A stretch of 64,000 nt of DNA, from contig NZ_JAIOKB010000002.1 of NCBI RefSeq assembly GCF_019898765.1, forward strand, positions 496,001 through 560,000, in the 5' to 3' direction. The stretch comes from Sphingomonas yunnanensis (GTDB lineage Bacteria; Pseudomonadota; Alphaproteobacteria; Sphingomonadales; Sphingomonadaceae). Positions 1-8,800 of the stretch are shown here, piece by piece. How positions within the stretch are numbered: the stretch's first letter is position 1; each line of letters opens with the position of its first letter. Under the pieces are notes generated by a model, which worked only from the letters and a program-made list of their open reading frames with translations, made no database searches and was not told where the DNA came from. The position numbers and the translations under genes were made by a program.

Positions 1-2115
1 TTTGACGAAACCGTAGACCATCGAGAGGCCCAGGCCCGAGCCCTTGCCCTCGGCCTTGGTCGAGAAGAAGGGCTCGAACACCTTCTCCATGATCTCCGGC
101 GTCATGCCGCTGCCCGTGTCGCTCACCGCCAGCATGACATATTGGCCGGGCGACACCTCGTCGTGGCGGCGCGCGTAATCGTCGTCGAGGTGCGCGTTGC
201 TGAGCTCGATCGTCAGCTTGCCCTCACCCTCCATCGCGTCGCGCGCGTTGATCGCCAGGTTGAGCAGCGCGTTCTCGATCTGGCCGGGGTCGATGAAGGT
301 GTTCCACAGCCCGCCGCCGAAGATCGTCTCGATCTCGATGCCCTCGCCGATCGCGCGGCGCAGCATGTCGTCCATGCCGCGCACGAAGCGGGTGACGTTG
401 ACGGTCTTGGGCTCGAGCGCCTGGCGCCGCCCGAAGGCGAGCAGCTGCGCCGCCAGCCGCGACCCGCGCCCGACGCCGGCGAGCGCGTTGGCGACGCGCG
501 TCTCGGCGCGCGCGTTGCCGGCGATGTCCTTCTGCAGCAGCTGCAGGTTGCCCGAGACGACCTGAAGCAGGTTGTTGAAATCGTGCGCCACGCCTCCGGT
601 GAGCTTGCCCACCGTCTCCATCTTCTGCGCCTGCGCCAGCTTGGCCTCGGCGGCGCGGCGCGTGGCGATCTCGTCGATCACGCGCGTCTCCAGTGTCTCG
701 TTGAGCTGGCGCAGCTGCTCCTCGGCGCGCTCGCGGTGGCGCACCTGGCGCTCGAGCTGCCCGGCGTGGTCGCGCAGTGCCGCCTCGGCGGCGCGCTGGT
801 GCGTGATGTCGGTGTGGACGCCGACCCACTCGGCGATCGCGCCCTTCTCGTCGAGGCGCGGCACCGCGCGGATCGCGAAGGTGCGCCAGGCCCCGCAATG
901 GCGCCGAACGCGATGCTCGAACACGAAGGTCGACTTGGCCGCGACCGCCTGCTCCCACGCCGCCAGCGTCGGCGCGACGTCGTCGGGATGCACCGCGGCA
1001 GACCAGCCGTGGCCCTGGTAATCCTCCATGCGCTGACCGGTGAGCAGCGACCAGCCGGGCTGTTCGCCGACCATCCGGCCCTGCGCGTCGTTGGTCCACA
1101 GCACGCCGTGCATCGCCTCCATCGCGGCGCGGAAGCGCGCGTTGCTGGCGTGAAGTGCCTCCTCGCGACGGACCCGGTCCTCGATGTCGAGCACGATCAC
1201 CTGGAAGCCGGCGACGCTGCCGTCGGCGGCGCGGCGCGGCAGGTAGCGCACGTCGGCGCGGCGCAGGCTCCCGTCGCCGTGGCGGATCGCCGAGTCGGAC
1301 ACGATCGTCTCGCCCGCGAGCGCGCGGTCCATCAGCGCGCGCCGCTGCGCGTAATTCTCCGCGCCGATCACGTCGCGCGCGTGGCGGCCGACCACCTGCT
1401 CGGGGGTCAGCCCGAACCAATCGAGGTAATAGCGGTTGGCGAAGCGGAAGACATGGTCGCGGTCGATGAAGGAGACGAGCAGGGGCAGCGCGTCGGTGAC
1501 GGTGCGCAGCTCGGCCTCGCTGTCGGCGACCTGGCGCTCCAGCTCGACCCGGCCGGTGTTGTCGATCACGGTGCACAGCACGCCGCCGACGCTGCCGTCG
1601 ACCGCGTAGACGGGCGTGTAGAACAGGTCGAAGATCAGCTCGGCGGGCGCCCCGTCGCGCAACAGCGTCAGCGGCTGGTCGCGGTAGGAGACGATCTCGC
1701 CGGCGAAGCCGCGCTCGAGGATCGTGCGGTTCCAGTCCCAGAGCTCGGGGAAGACGCTCGCCGCGGTCTCGCCGAGCGCGCCCGGGTGGCGCGCGCCGAC
1801 GATCGCGCGATAGGCATCGTTGTAGAGCATCACGCCCTCGCGCCCCCACATCAGAACCTTGGGCACGGGCGAGTTGACCACGTTGGCCACGGTGGTACGC
1901 AGCTGCGGCGACCAGTCGGCGAGCGGCCCCAGCGCGCTGCGGTCCCAGTCGCGCGCGCGGATCAGCGCGCCGGTCGCCCCGCCGCCGATCGGCCAGGCGC
2001 GCACCAGATCGCCGGTATCACCAGCACTGCCCGAGGCGAGCACCTCGGTGATCACCGACTCGCGCTCGGGGGTCGGTGACACGTTGCGCGAGGGGCGTTG
2101 GGTCATGCCCGGCAT
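1..2115 (-). CDS. Multi-PAS sensor histidine kinase, C-terminus cut by window edge
   Basis: This is a cytoplasmic-looking sensor kinase of which 705 codons are visible; the 3' end lies outside the window. Three to four PAS/PAC-like segments fill roughly residues 50-450. A dimerisation/phosphoacceptor region follows with [12 protein letters not shown] (His about 511). The ATPase domain shows the N box [11 protein letters not shown]1 box DTGSGM, F box FEPFFSTK and G2 box GSGLGLSM. No transmembrane segment is visible, so the signal is probably intracellular. The HDFNNLL type of H box is often found in hybrid kinases ending in a receiver domain, but that part cannot be seen here. The start at 2115 has a good ribosome binding site (GGAGG, 7 bases upstream); a second ATG lies three codons in. 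Kinase identity is secure, the signal and partner are unknown. The orphan receiver at 3370 is a nearby candidate partner. Confidence 0.9.
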   Translation of the reverse strand, partial: MPGMTQRPSRNVSPTPERESVITEVLASGSAGDTGDLVRAWPIGGGATGALIRARDWDRSALGPLADWSPQLRTTVANVVNSPVPKVLMWGREGVMLYNDAYRAIVGARHPGALGETAASVFPELWDWNRTILERGFAGEIVSYRDQPLTLLRDGAPAELIFDLFYTPVYAVDGSVGGVLCTVIDNTGRVELERQVADSEAELRTVTDALPLLVSFIDRDHVFRFANRYYLDWFGLTPEQVVGRHARDVIGAENYAQRRALMDRALAGETIVSDSAIRHGDGSLRRADVRYLPRRAADGSVAGFQVIVLDIEDRVRREEALHASNARFRAAMEAMHGVLWTNDAQGRMVGEQPGWSLLTGQRMEDYQGHGWSAAVHPDDVAPTLAAWEQAVAAKSTFVFEHRVRRHCGAWRTFAIRAVPRLDEKGAIAEWVGVHTDITHQRAAEAALRDHAGQLERQVRHRERAEEQLRQLNETLETRVIDEIATRRAAEAKLAQAQKMETVGKLTGGVAHDFNNLLQVVSGNLQLLQKDIAGNARAETRVANALAGVGRGSRLAAQLLAFGRRQALEPKTVNVTRFVRGMDDMLRRAIGEGIEIETIFGGGLWNTFIDPGQIENALLNLAINARDAMEGEGKLTIELSNAHLDDDYARRHDEVSPGQYVMLAVSDTGSGMTPEIMEKVFEPFFSTKAEGKGSGLGLSMVYGFVK

Positions 2116-2279
2116 GTCTGGCCTCCGTCGGCGCTGTGTCAATCGGTGTCAGGATAGGGTGTGTCTGATCTACGTCGGCTTTCCAGTTGGTTAACGGCGG
2201 GAGCGGGCGGCACCGGACGCGATGAACCCATCCCCGCCCGCGTTGGTTACCTCCCGGCGAAATCACGAGAGGATGACCG

Positions 2280-3278
2280 ATGCCGCCGCAGCTCAAGCCG
2301 ATCGACCAGCAGGTGATCCTGATCACCGGCGCCAGCTCGGGCATCGGGCTCGTCACCGCGCGCACCGCGGCCGGTCGCGGCGCCAAGGTGGTGCTGGTCG
2401 CGCGCGACAGCGACGCGTTGGCGACGATCGCGCGCGAGATCGAGGAGGCGGGCGGCCAGGCCGAGTTCGCCACCGCCGACGTCGGCGACCTGCGCGACGT
2501 CCAGCGCGCCGCGACGAAAGCGGTCGAGCGGTTCGGCCGCATCGACACCTGGGTCAACGCGGCGGGCGTCGCGATCTATGCCAAGCTGGTCGACACGCCG
2601 ATGGACGAGCACGAGCGGCTGATGCGCACCAACTACCTCGGCGCGGTGCACGGCTGCCTCACCGCGGTGGAGCAGCTCCAGCGCGAGGGCGGCGCGCTGA
2701 TCACGGTGGGCTCGATCGTGTCGGACATCCCCACCGCGGGTATGGGCGCCTACGCCGCCAGCAAGCACGCGGTGAAGGGCTATGTCGACTCGCTGCGGAT
2801 CGAGATCGAGGGCGATCGCCTGCCGATCTCGGTGACGCTGGTGAAGCCGTCGGGGATCGACACGCCCATCGCCGAGCACGCCGCCAACCATCTCGACGGC
2901 GCCGCGCTGCTGCCACCCCCGGTCTACGCCCCCGAGCTGGTCGCCGAGGCGATCCTCGAGGCGGCGCAGCATCCGAAGCGCGACATCACCGTCGGGGGCA
3001 CCGGCCGGCTCCAGGTGCTGGTGGCGGAGCATTTCCCGCCGCTGCTCGACAAGCTCGGCCACAGGCTGCTGCCGATGATCCAGGACCGCACCCGCGCACC
3101 GTCGCGGCGCGACAACCTCGCCGCGCCGTTCGACGACGGGCGCGAGCGCTCGCGCGACCAGCACGGCCGCTCGGTCAGCCTGTACGACGCCGCCGGCCGC
3201 CACAAGTTCGCCGCCGCCACCGCGGTCGGCGCGGGCCTGGGGCTAGCGGTGCTGGCGCGGCTGCGCGCGCGGAGCTGA
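2280..3278 (+). CDS. SDR family NAD(P)-dependent oxidoreductase
   Basis: The 332-residue protein is a classical short-chain dehydrogenase with a long C-terminal extension. The cofactor motif TGASSGIG is at residues 16-23 and NAAG at 93-96. The catalytic Ser is about 145, with Tyr158 and Lys162 in YAASK. After the Rossmann domain (to about residue 250) there is a charged linker. The protein ends in a hydrophobic stretch (AAATAVGAGLGLAVLA) followed by arginines, which could be a membrane tail anchor. The ATG at 2280 follows a GAGAGGA ribosome binding site. The substrate cannot be told from sequence. The gene is divergent from the upstream kinase. Confidence 0.9.
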   Translation: MPPQLKPIDQQVILITGASSGIGLVTARTAAGRGAKVVLVARDSDALATIAREIEEAGGQAEFATADVGDLRDVQRAATKAVERFGRIDTWVNAAGVAIYAKLVDTPMDEHERLMRTNYLGAVHGCLTAVEQLQREGGALITVGSIVSDIPTAGMGAYAASKHAVKGYVDSLRIEIEGDRLPISVTLVKPSGIDTPIAEHAANHLDGAALLPPPVYAPELVAEAILEAAQHPKRDITVGGTGRLQVLVAEHFPPLLDKLGHRLLPMIQDRTRAPSRRDNLAAPFDDGRERSRDQHGRSVSLYDAAGRHKFAAATAVGAGLGLAVLARLRARS

Positions 3279-3369
3279 GCGCCAGCTTCTACCCAGGTTA
3301 GGCCATTGCCGCGGAACGTCCCGCGCGTTCAACGGGTTAATCCGATAGATCAGCAGGGTAGATCAGCTA

Positions 3370-3741
3370 ATGGGTCAGGTATGCGGCACCACAGTCCTCC
3401 TCGTCGAGGATGAGCTGTTCGTCCGCATGATCGGCGCCGACGCGCTGTCCGAGGCGGGGTATCGCGTGATCGAGGCGAGCGACGCCGACGAGGCGCTCGC
3501 CCGGCTGGAGCGCAGCGACGACGTCCAGGTGCTGTTCACCGATATCCGCATGCCCGGCTCGATGGACGGCCTCCAGCTGGCGAGCGAGGTGCACCGCCGC
3601 TGGCCGTCGATCCGCATCCTGCTCACCTCAGGCGACACGCGCCCGACGAAGGCCACGATCCCCGACGACGGCCGCTTCCTCGCCAAACCGTACCGCTTCG
3701 AGGCGCTGTCGCGCGAGCTGGACCAGCTGCTGGCGCACTGA
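3370..3741 (+). CDS. Single-domain response regulator
   Basis: This 123-residue protein is a stand-alone receiver domain with no output domain. It has the acidic pair near residues 13-14 (LVEDE), the phospho-acceptor Asp58 in FTDIRMPG, a Ser/Thr in LLTSGD and the conserved Lys in LAKPY. Such proteins act as phospho-relays or by protein contact. It lies about 1.2 kb from the PAS kinase at the left edge but is separated from it by the SDR gene, so partnership is only a possibility. It is convergent with the FMN reductase 13 bases downstream. Confidence 0.93.
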   Translation: MGQVCGTTVLLVEDELFVRMIGADALSEAGYRVIEASDADEALARLERSDDVQVLFTDIRMPGSMDGLQLASEVHRRWPSIRILLTSGDTRPTKATIPDDGRFLAKPYRFEALSRELDQLLAH

Positions 3742-3754
3742 CCGCCGCCCTCGC

Positions 3755-4339
3755 TCAGTAGGGCGGCGCGACCCGCCCGCGCTGCGCTTTCGCCGCCTCG
3801 GCCCACCAGGCGAGATCGTCGGCGAAGCGGCCGAACTGGCGCTCGAGCGACTCGCCCGCGCCGCCGCTCGGCCGCGCCTCGGCGTCGAGCGTCTGCGTGA
3901 TCGGGCCGACCACCAGCGTGCTCGAGATCACCGGCATCCCCATCTCGGGCAGGATCGCGTGCCACGCGCTGTTGCTGCGCGCGCCGCCGAGCCGGCCGGC
4001 GGAGTAGCTCGCCACCGCCGCGGGGCGCCAGAACCATTCCTCGAGGAAATGGTCGGAGAGGTTCTTCAGCCCTGGCTGCGGACCCCAGTTATACTCGCCG
4101 GCGACGAACACGAAGGCGTCGGCGCCGCGGATCTGGCCGGCGAGTCGCTCCATCGCCGCCGGCGCCTCGCCCGCCGCATATTCCTTGTACATCCGGTCGA
4201 GCAGCGGCAGCCCGACCTCTCTGGCGTCGACCAAGGTCGGCGTGTCGCCGCGCGCGGCGAACCGGTCGACGAGGTAGCGCGCCAGCCGGATGCCGGTGCG
4301 ATCGGCGCGGTACGAGCCGTAGAGGATCAGGACGTTCAT
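3755..4339 (-). CDS. NADPH-dependent FMN reductase family protein
   Basis: The 194-residue product is a flavodoxin-like oxidoreductase. The FMN phosphate loop reads LYGSYRADRTG near the N-terminus. A second family motif, GEYNWGPQPGLKN, follows the third strand. The length matches the family, which reduces flavin or quinone with NAD(P)H. There are no membrane or signal segments. It is divergent from alr, with starts 84 bases apart. The exact substrate is unknown. Confidence 0.85.
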   Translation of the reverse strand: MNVLILYGSYRADRTGIRLARYLVDRFAARGDTPTLVDAREVGLPLLDRMYKEYAAGEAPAAMERLAGQIRGADAFVFVAGEYNWGPQPGLKNLSDHFLEEWFWRPAAVASYSAGRLGGARSNSAWHAILPEMGMPVISSTLVVGPITQTLDAEARPSGGAGESLERQFGRFADDLAWWAEAAKAQRGRVAPPY

Positions 4340-4422
4340 CGCCCTGTCCTGCCCGCCGCGCCGGGTCGGGTAAAGCCCCGCGCGGTGGCGCCGCGCGCGC
4401 GGGCGCGCTAGGCGCCAGCGCG

Positions 4423-5469
4423 ATGACCGACGCCCCGCACCGCCTCGACTGTTCCGCCGCCGCGCTCGCCGACAATTGGCGCGCGCTCGCGCGGCTGAGC
4501 GGCGCGGCGGCGTGCGGCGCCGCGGTGAAGGCCGACGGCTATGGCCTGGGCGCGATCGCGGTGGCGACGCGGCTCGCCGACGCTGGCTGTCGCGACTTCT
4601 ACGTCGCGACCTGGGCGGAGGCGGCCGCGCTCGTCCCCGCGCTCGCCGGCGGCCCCGCGCGGATCGCGGTGCTTCACGGCGCGCGCGGGGCCGATGTCGC
4701 TTTCGCCGAGCTGCCCGGCGTCCGTCCCGTCCTCTCCACCGCGGCGCAGGTGCGGCGCTGGCGCGAGGCGGGTGCGGGTCGCGCGTGCGACGTGATGGTC
4801 GACACCGGGATGAACCGACTCGGCGTCGCGCCGGAGGAGGTGGCCGACGGGCTGCTCGACGGGCTCGCGCTCGACACGCTGTTGAGCCACCTCGCCTGCG
4901 CCGACGAGCCCGGCCACCCGCTCAACGCCACGCAGCGCGCGCGCTTCGCCGCGCTGGCGGGTCAAACCGCGGCGAAGCGGATGAGCCTGGCCAATTCGGC
5001 GGGCATCGCGCTCGGCGCCGACTATCATCTCGACCTGACGCGGCCGGGCCTCGCGCTCTACGGCGGCGTGCCGGTGCCCGCACTCGGCGACGTGCTGCGC
5101 CCGGTCGCGACGATCACGGCCGAGGTGTTGCAGCGCCGCCTGGTGCGCGCGGGCGAGACGGTGGGTTATAACGCGACGTGGCGCGCGCGCGCGGACACCG
5201 CGGTGGTGATCGCCAACCTCGGCTATGCCGACGGCTATTACCGCGCCTTCTCGGACCGCGGGCGCGCTTTTGCCGGCGACGCCGCGCTGCCGGTGATCGG
5301 GCGGGTCTCGATGGACCTGGTCGCGCTCGACGCCACGGGGGTCGACGTCGGCGAGGGCGAATGGCTGCGCTTCGACCCCGACCTGCCGGCGATGGCGGCG
5401 GCGAGCGGGATGAGCCAATATGAGCTGCTCACCGGGCTGGGGCGGCGGCTGGAGCGGCGCTGGGTCTGA
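4423..5469 (+). CDS. alr: Alanine racemase
   Basis: This enzyme interconverts L- and D-alanine with PLP, supplying D-Ala for peptidoglycan. The PLP lysine is Lys36 in AVKADGYGLGA. The second catalytic base is Tyr249 in VGYNATW. Other family motifs include MNRLGV, LANSAG, RPGLALYGG and GRVSMDL. At 348 residues it is a normal length for alphaproteobacterial Alr. The ribosome binding site before the ATG is weak. It converges on the PhaC-like gene, with only 11 bases between the stop codons. Confidence 0.96.
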   Translation: MTDAPHRLDCSAAALADNWRALARLSGAAACGAAVKADGYGLGAIAVATRLADAGCRDFYVATWAEAAALVPALAGGPARIAVLHGARGADVAFAELPGVRPVLSTAAQVRRWREAGAGRACDVMVDTGMNRLGVAPEEVADGLLDGLALDTLLSHLACADEPGHPLNATQRARFAALAGQTAAKRMSLANSAGIALGADYHLDLTRPGLALYGGVPVPALGDVLRPVATITAEVLQRRLVRAGETVGYNATWRARADTAVVIANLGYADGYYRAFSDRGRAFAGDAALPVIGRVSMDLVALDATGVDVGEGEWLRFDPDLPAMAAASGMSQYELLTGLGRRLERRWV

Positions 5470-5480
5470 GGCGGAAGCAC

Positions 5481-6560
5481 TCACGACGCGACCGCGCGCA
5501 GCCACTCGGCGAGCGGATCATAGAGCAACGCCCGGGCGCGGCCGCCGACCATCATCCCGACGTGCCCCGCGCCGACGTCGCGCCGCTCCGCCAGCCCCGC
5601 CGCGGTCGCCGCGGGCACGATCCGGTCGCTCAGTGAGACGAACTCGATCGACGGGCACGCCAGGTCCTCCGGCGCCACCACCCGCCCGCCGACCCGCCAG
5701 GCGCCCGCCCCCGACGCGTCCTCGCCCACCAGCGCGCCGAACAGCTCGGCGCCCGCCGCATAGGTCAGCGGCGCGCCCGCGTTGGCCCAGTCCTCGAGCA
5801 GGACGAAGCGCGCCAGCGTCGCGGCGTCCACGGTCGCCAGCGCCTCATATTTGGCGACGGTGCGCGCCGGGTCGAGCTGCCAGAAGCCCGACTGGAGCAC
5901 CTCCATCGGCAGCACGCCGAGCGCGCGGCAGGCGGGCTCGGCCCGCGCCCACGAGGCGCGCATCGCTGCTCGCGCGCGCTCGCCATAGCCGGCGAAACGC
6001 CACGGCGCCGCCACCGTCGCCACCCCGGCGCAGCGCCGGCCGAGCAGCGCCGCCGCGGCGAGCGCCAGCGTGCCGCCGAGGCAGTAGCCGACCAGCAGCG
6101 GCGGCCGGTCGAGCCGCGCCAGCAGCGGCAGCAGCCGCTCGGTGACGTGCCCGGCGAGGTCGAGCGCGGCGTCACGCTCGCGCGGGTGACCCCAGTCGAG
6201 CAGCCAGGGATGAAGGCCCGCGGCGACGAGATGGTCGACCAGCGAGCGACCGCGCGCGAGATCGAGCACCGAGGGCGGGTTGATCAGCGACGGCACCAGC
6301 ACCACTGGCGGCGCGTCAGCGGCCCCGCCCCCGTCGCGCAGCCGGGCCGCACCGCGGCGATGCCGCGCCGGCTTCATCCGCCGGCGGGCGCGCGGCGCCT
6401 CCTGGTAGCGGCGCAGCCCCGCCAGCGCCGCGGCGCGCCGCTCGGGCGATGCTGCGGTCTCGCGGCGCAGCATGTCGAGGAACAGCGGCAGCGGCCGGGG
6501 CACGTCGCGCTTGTGTTGCGGCGCGAAAAATTGTGCGTTACCGAAGGGAAGATCGGTCAT
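5481..6560 (-). CDS. PHA synthase-like alpha/beta hydrolase (PhaC-like)
   Basis: This 359-residue alpha/beta hydrolase has a lipase-like box with a cysteine nucleophile, VGYCLGG (Cys160), the hallmark of polyhydroxyalkanoate synthases. A catalytic Asp (SDRIVP) and His (GHVGMM) follow. Its length is like class III PhaC and much shorter than class I enzymes. No PhaE partner is visible. The divergent neighbour is the PHA regulator gene phaR, which supports a link to polyhydroxyalkanoate metabolism. I chose the ATG at 6560 because longer starts run into phaR. It may be a synthase or a related acyltransferase/hydrolase. Confidence 0.8.
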   Translation of the reverse strand: MTDLPFGNAQFFAPQHKRDVPRPLPLFLDMLRRETAASPERRAAALAGLRRYQEAPRARRRMKPARHRRGAARLRDGGGAADAPPVVLVPSLINPPSVLDLARGRSLVDHLVAAGLHPWLLDWGHPRERDAALDLAGHVTERLLPLLARLDRPPLLVGYCLGGTLALAAAALLGRRCAGVATVAAPWRFAGYGERARAAMRASWARAEPACRALGVLPMEVLQSGFWQLDPARTVAKYEALATVDAATLARFVLLEDWANAGAPLTYAAGAELFGALVGEDASGAGAWRVGGRVVAPEDLACPSIEFVSLSDRIVPAATAAGLAERRDVGAGHVGMMVGGRARALLYDPLAEWLRAVAS

Positions 6561-6573
6561 GGGGGCTCGCGCG

Positions 6574-7131
6574 ATGAAGAAACAGCAGGGCGACGGCGTG
6601 GTCGTCATCAAGAAGTACGCGAACCGCCGGCTCTACAATACCGAGAGTTCGTCCTACATCACGCTCGAGCATCTCGCCGCGATGACCCGCGCCGGCCGCG
6701 AGTTCAAGGTGGTGGACGCCAAGACCGACGAGGACATCACCCACAACGTCTTGACGCAGATCATCATGGAGGAGGAGAGCCGCGGCCAGACCATGCTGCC
6801 GGTCAATTTCCTGCGCCAGCTGATCGCGCTCTACGGCGACTCGATGCAGGCGATGGTGCCCGACTATCTCGAGGCGTCGATGGAGAGCTTTCGCCGCAAC
6901 CAGACGCAGTTCAAGACCGCGGTCGAGGGCGCGTTCGCTGGCTCGCCCTTCGCCGAGATCGCCAAGCGCAACCTGGAGATGTTCGAGGCCGCGGCCAACG
7001 CCTTCAAGCCGGGCGCGACGGCGGCACCGGCGGGCGGCGCCGCGCCCGTCGCGGGCAAGGACAGCGAGGTCGCCGCGCTCAAGGCCGAACTGGCGCAGCT
7101 GCGCGACAAGGTCGACAAACTGGGCGAGTGA
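6574..7131 (+). CDS. phaR: Polyhydroxyalkanoate synthesis repressor PhaR
   Basis: PhaR proteins bind DNA and PHA granules and repress phasin genes. The N-terminal DNA-binding domain is clear (IKKYANRRLYNTESSSYIT, then VVDAKTDEDITHNVLTQII). A middle PHB-accumulation domain contains LPVNFLRQLIALYGDSMQAMVPDYLE. The tail is Ala/Gly-rich and ends in a short coiled coil (VAALKAELAQLRDKVDKLGE). The ATG at 6574 gives 185 residues; an in-frame ATG at 6559 would overlap the divergent PhaC-like start. The 13-base gap means each gene's promoter must lie inside the other or elsewhere. Confidence 0.93.
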   Translation: MKKQQGDGVVVIKKYANRRLYNTESSSYITLEHLAAMTRAGREFKVVDAKTDEDITHNVLTQIIMEEESRGQTMLPVNFLRQLIALYGDSMQAMVPDYLEASMESFRRNQTQFKTAVEGAFAGSPFAEIAKRNLEMFEAAANAFKPGATAAPAGGAAPVAGKDSEVAALKAELAQLRDKVDKLGE

Positions 7132-7739
7132 GCACGGCGGACGGACGGTACCGAGTCCCCGCGAAAGCGGGACCCCGGCGCGAATGTTGCGAATGTTGAG
7201 CCGCCGGCGCGTCTCGGACGAACGTTGAGTCGCGGATGCATGCGGTCGCGAGGGGATCGAGGACGTCGTCACCCGACCCGTCTACCAGCGCGCGGCCAGC
7301 GTAGGACAGCGCTCGCCGGGCGGGTCACTTCCCGGGCCACGGCGAGGATCGTTCGGGCGGACACAGCGGCGCCACCACGAAGGCTGCGGTGTAGACGGCG
7401 CCCTTCGTCACCACGCAAACGCGCCGCGTTCCGGTTCCGGCGCGCCCCGGCTCCTCCCGCCGTCATCCTGAACTCGCTTCAGGATCGACGGATCCGGAGA
7501 GGTAATGTTGATCATCCCACAGGCGGTTTACCCCTCCCGTCACCCCGGGCTTGACCCGGGATCCATGGTGCCGCGGAAACCGCCGGCGTTCCTCTTGCGG
7601 ACCCATGGATCCCGGCTCGAGGCCGGGATGACGGTGGTGGAACAGGGACGAACCCAGCAGCACCTGGACCCGCGGCACCATGGCTCTCGGGACAAGCTCA
7701 GGATGACGCCTGCGGGTCGAGCGCGGGAGAGCCTCGCCC
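7132..7739. other. 608-base gene-free gap between convergent genes
   Basis: This gap separates the stop of phaR from the stop of the methyltransferase gene. A small hairpin (TCCCCGC-GAAA-GCGGGA) lies near 7160. The right half is taken up by the nested family A repeat at 7461-7708. The stretch 7190-7450 shows no gene with a credible start or codon use and no other structure I can name. Confidence 0.7.
7461..7708. repeat. Nested pair of family A palindromic repeats
   Basis: The outer arms are CGTCATCCTGAACTCGCTTC (from 7461) and, in reverse, TGAGCTTGTCCCGAGAG ending with GATGACG at 7708. Inside, at 7538-7635, sits a complete second element with the CGTCACCCCGGGCTTGACCC and GGCCGGGATGACGG ends. 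Each family A element is two short GTCATCCCGG/CCGGGATGAC hairpins facing each other about 40 bases apart. Other copies lie at 19983, 31557 (half), 41093 and 43519. The arrangement suggests one element inserted into another. Confidence 0.8.
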
Positions 7740-8531
7740 TCAGCGCGGCTTGACGAAGCGCAGCGTTATCCGGTCGCTCTCGCCGATCGCGGCATATCTG
7801 GCGCGGTCCTTGTCCTTGAGCGCGTAGCTCGGCGGCAGCGTCCACACGCCGTCGGGCCAGTCGGCGCTGTCCTTGGGGTTGGCGTTGATCTCGGAGCGTC
7901 CCGCCAGCTTGAACCCCGCCGCGGTGGCGAAGCCGATCACCGAGCTGGTCTTCATATAGCCGCTCTTCTCCTCCGCCGCGCTCGGGCGCGCCTCGGGCAG
8001 GCGATGCTCGACCACGCCGAGCGTCCCGCCCGGCTTGAGCATGCGGTACATCGCCGCGAACATCTCGCGCGCGCGGTCCTCGCCACCGAAGCGCCAGTTG
8101 TGGACGTTGCGGAAGGTCAGCACCACGTCGGCGCTGCCGTCGGGCACGCCGGGCTGCCCCGTCTCCGCCGGGAAGGCGGCGAGCCTGACCTTGCCGTAGG
8201 TGGCGGCGTCCTTGGCCTGGAGCGCCCGTACCGCACCCAGCCCCTTCTCCCACGGGCCGGCGGCGTAATAAGCGCCGGTGCGCGCCGTCAGCGGGGCGAG
8301 GATCTCGGTGTACCAGCCGCCTCCCGGCCACACTTCCACCACCGTGTCGCCGGGCTTGACCCCGAAGAAAGCGAGCGTCTGCGCCGGGTGGCGATAGCGG
8401 TCACGCGCCACGTTGGCGGCGGTGCGCGTCGGCGCGGCGACCGCGGCGGCGATCGGCGCGGGGACATTGGGGGTGCTGGCCGCGGCGAGCAGCGGCGCGG
8501 CGAGCAGCAGGGAGCAGGCGAGACGATGCAT
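7740..8531 (-). CDS. Secreted class I SAM-dependent methyltransferase-like protein
   Basis: The 263-residue protein starts with a signal peptide (MHRLACSLLLAAPLLAAAS). A Rossmann methyltransferase core follows, with the motif I-like sequence TVVEVWPGGGWYTEIL and the acidic motif ADVVLTFRNVHNW. It resembles the predicted methyltransferases grouped as COG4798, which carry export signals in many alphaproteobacteria. How such a protein would obtain SAM in the periplasm is unclear. The ATG at 8531 has a GGAGGA site 6 bases upstream; a longer upstream frame lacks protein-like sequence. It is divergent from the small membrane gene at 8573. Confidence 0.82.
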   Translation of the reverse strand: MHRLACSLLLAAPLLAAASTPNVPAPIAAAVAAPTRTAANVARDRYRHPAQTLAFFGVKPGDTVVEVWPGGGWYTEILAPLTARTGAYYAAGPWEKGLGAVRALQAKDAATYGKVRLAAFPAETGQPGVPDGSADVVLTFRNVHNWRFGGEDRAREMFAAMYRMLKPGGTLGVVEHRLPEARPSAAEEKSGYMKTSSVIGFATAAGFKLAGRSEINANPKDSADWPDGVWTLPPSYALKDKDRARYAAIGESDRITLRFVKPR

Positions 8532-8572
8532 CGGCGATCCTCCGGGACAATGACGCACAGGCTGACGCGCGC

Positions 8573-8767
8573 GTGACCGATGCGCAAGCCTCCCTCGTCG
8601 TGATCGCTTCGCTGGCGTTCGCGCTGGCGCTGTTCGCCGGCTGGCGCGCGCACCGCCGCACCCGCCGCGCCGACCCCGACGCGGTCGGCTGGATCGACTG
8701 GACGCTGGTGCAGATGGCGGCGCTGATCGCGCTGGCGGTGTCGGGCTATGTCGCGCTGAAAGGATGA
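8573..8767 (+). CDS. Small two-helix membrane protein, unknown function
   Basis: This 64-residue protein, starting with GTG, has two hydrophobic helices (about residues 8-23 and 47-61). They are joined by an arginine-rich loop (RAHRRTRR) and a short acidic segment (ADPDAVGWID). The loop charge suggests that it faces the cytoplasm. No family is recognised. The start lies 41 bases from the divergent methyltransferase start. The regular hydrophobic pattern supports a real gene, but the function is unknown. Confidence 0.6.
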   Translation: MTDAQASLVVIASLAFALALFAGWRAHRRTRRADPDAVGWIDWTLVQMAALIALAVSGYVALKG

Positions 8768-8800
8768 GGCCGTGCAGGAACGTTGGCCGGCAGCCCGCGC

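Noticed and set aside
142-2079. Open frame of 645 codons on the plus strand
   Set aside because: It is antisense to the PAS histidine kinase, whose H, N and G boxes are all present on the minus strand.
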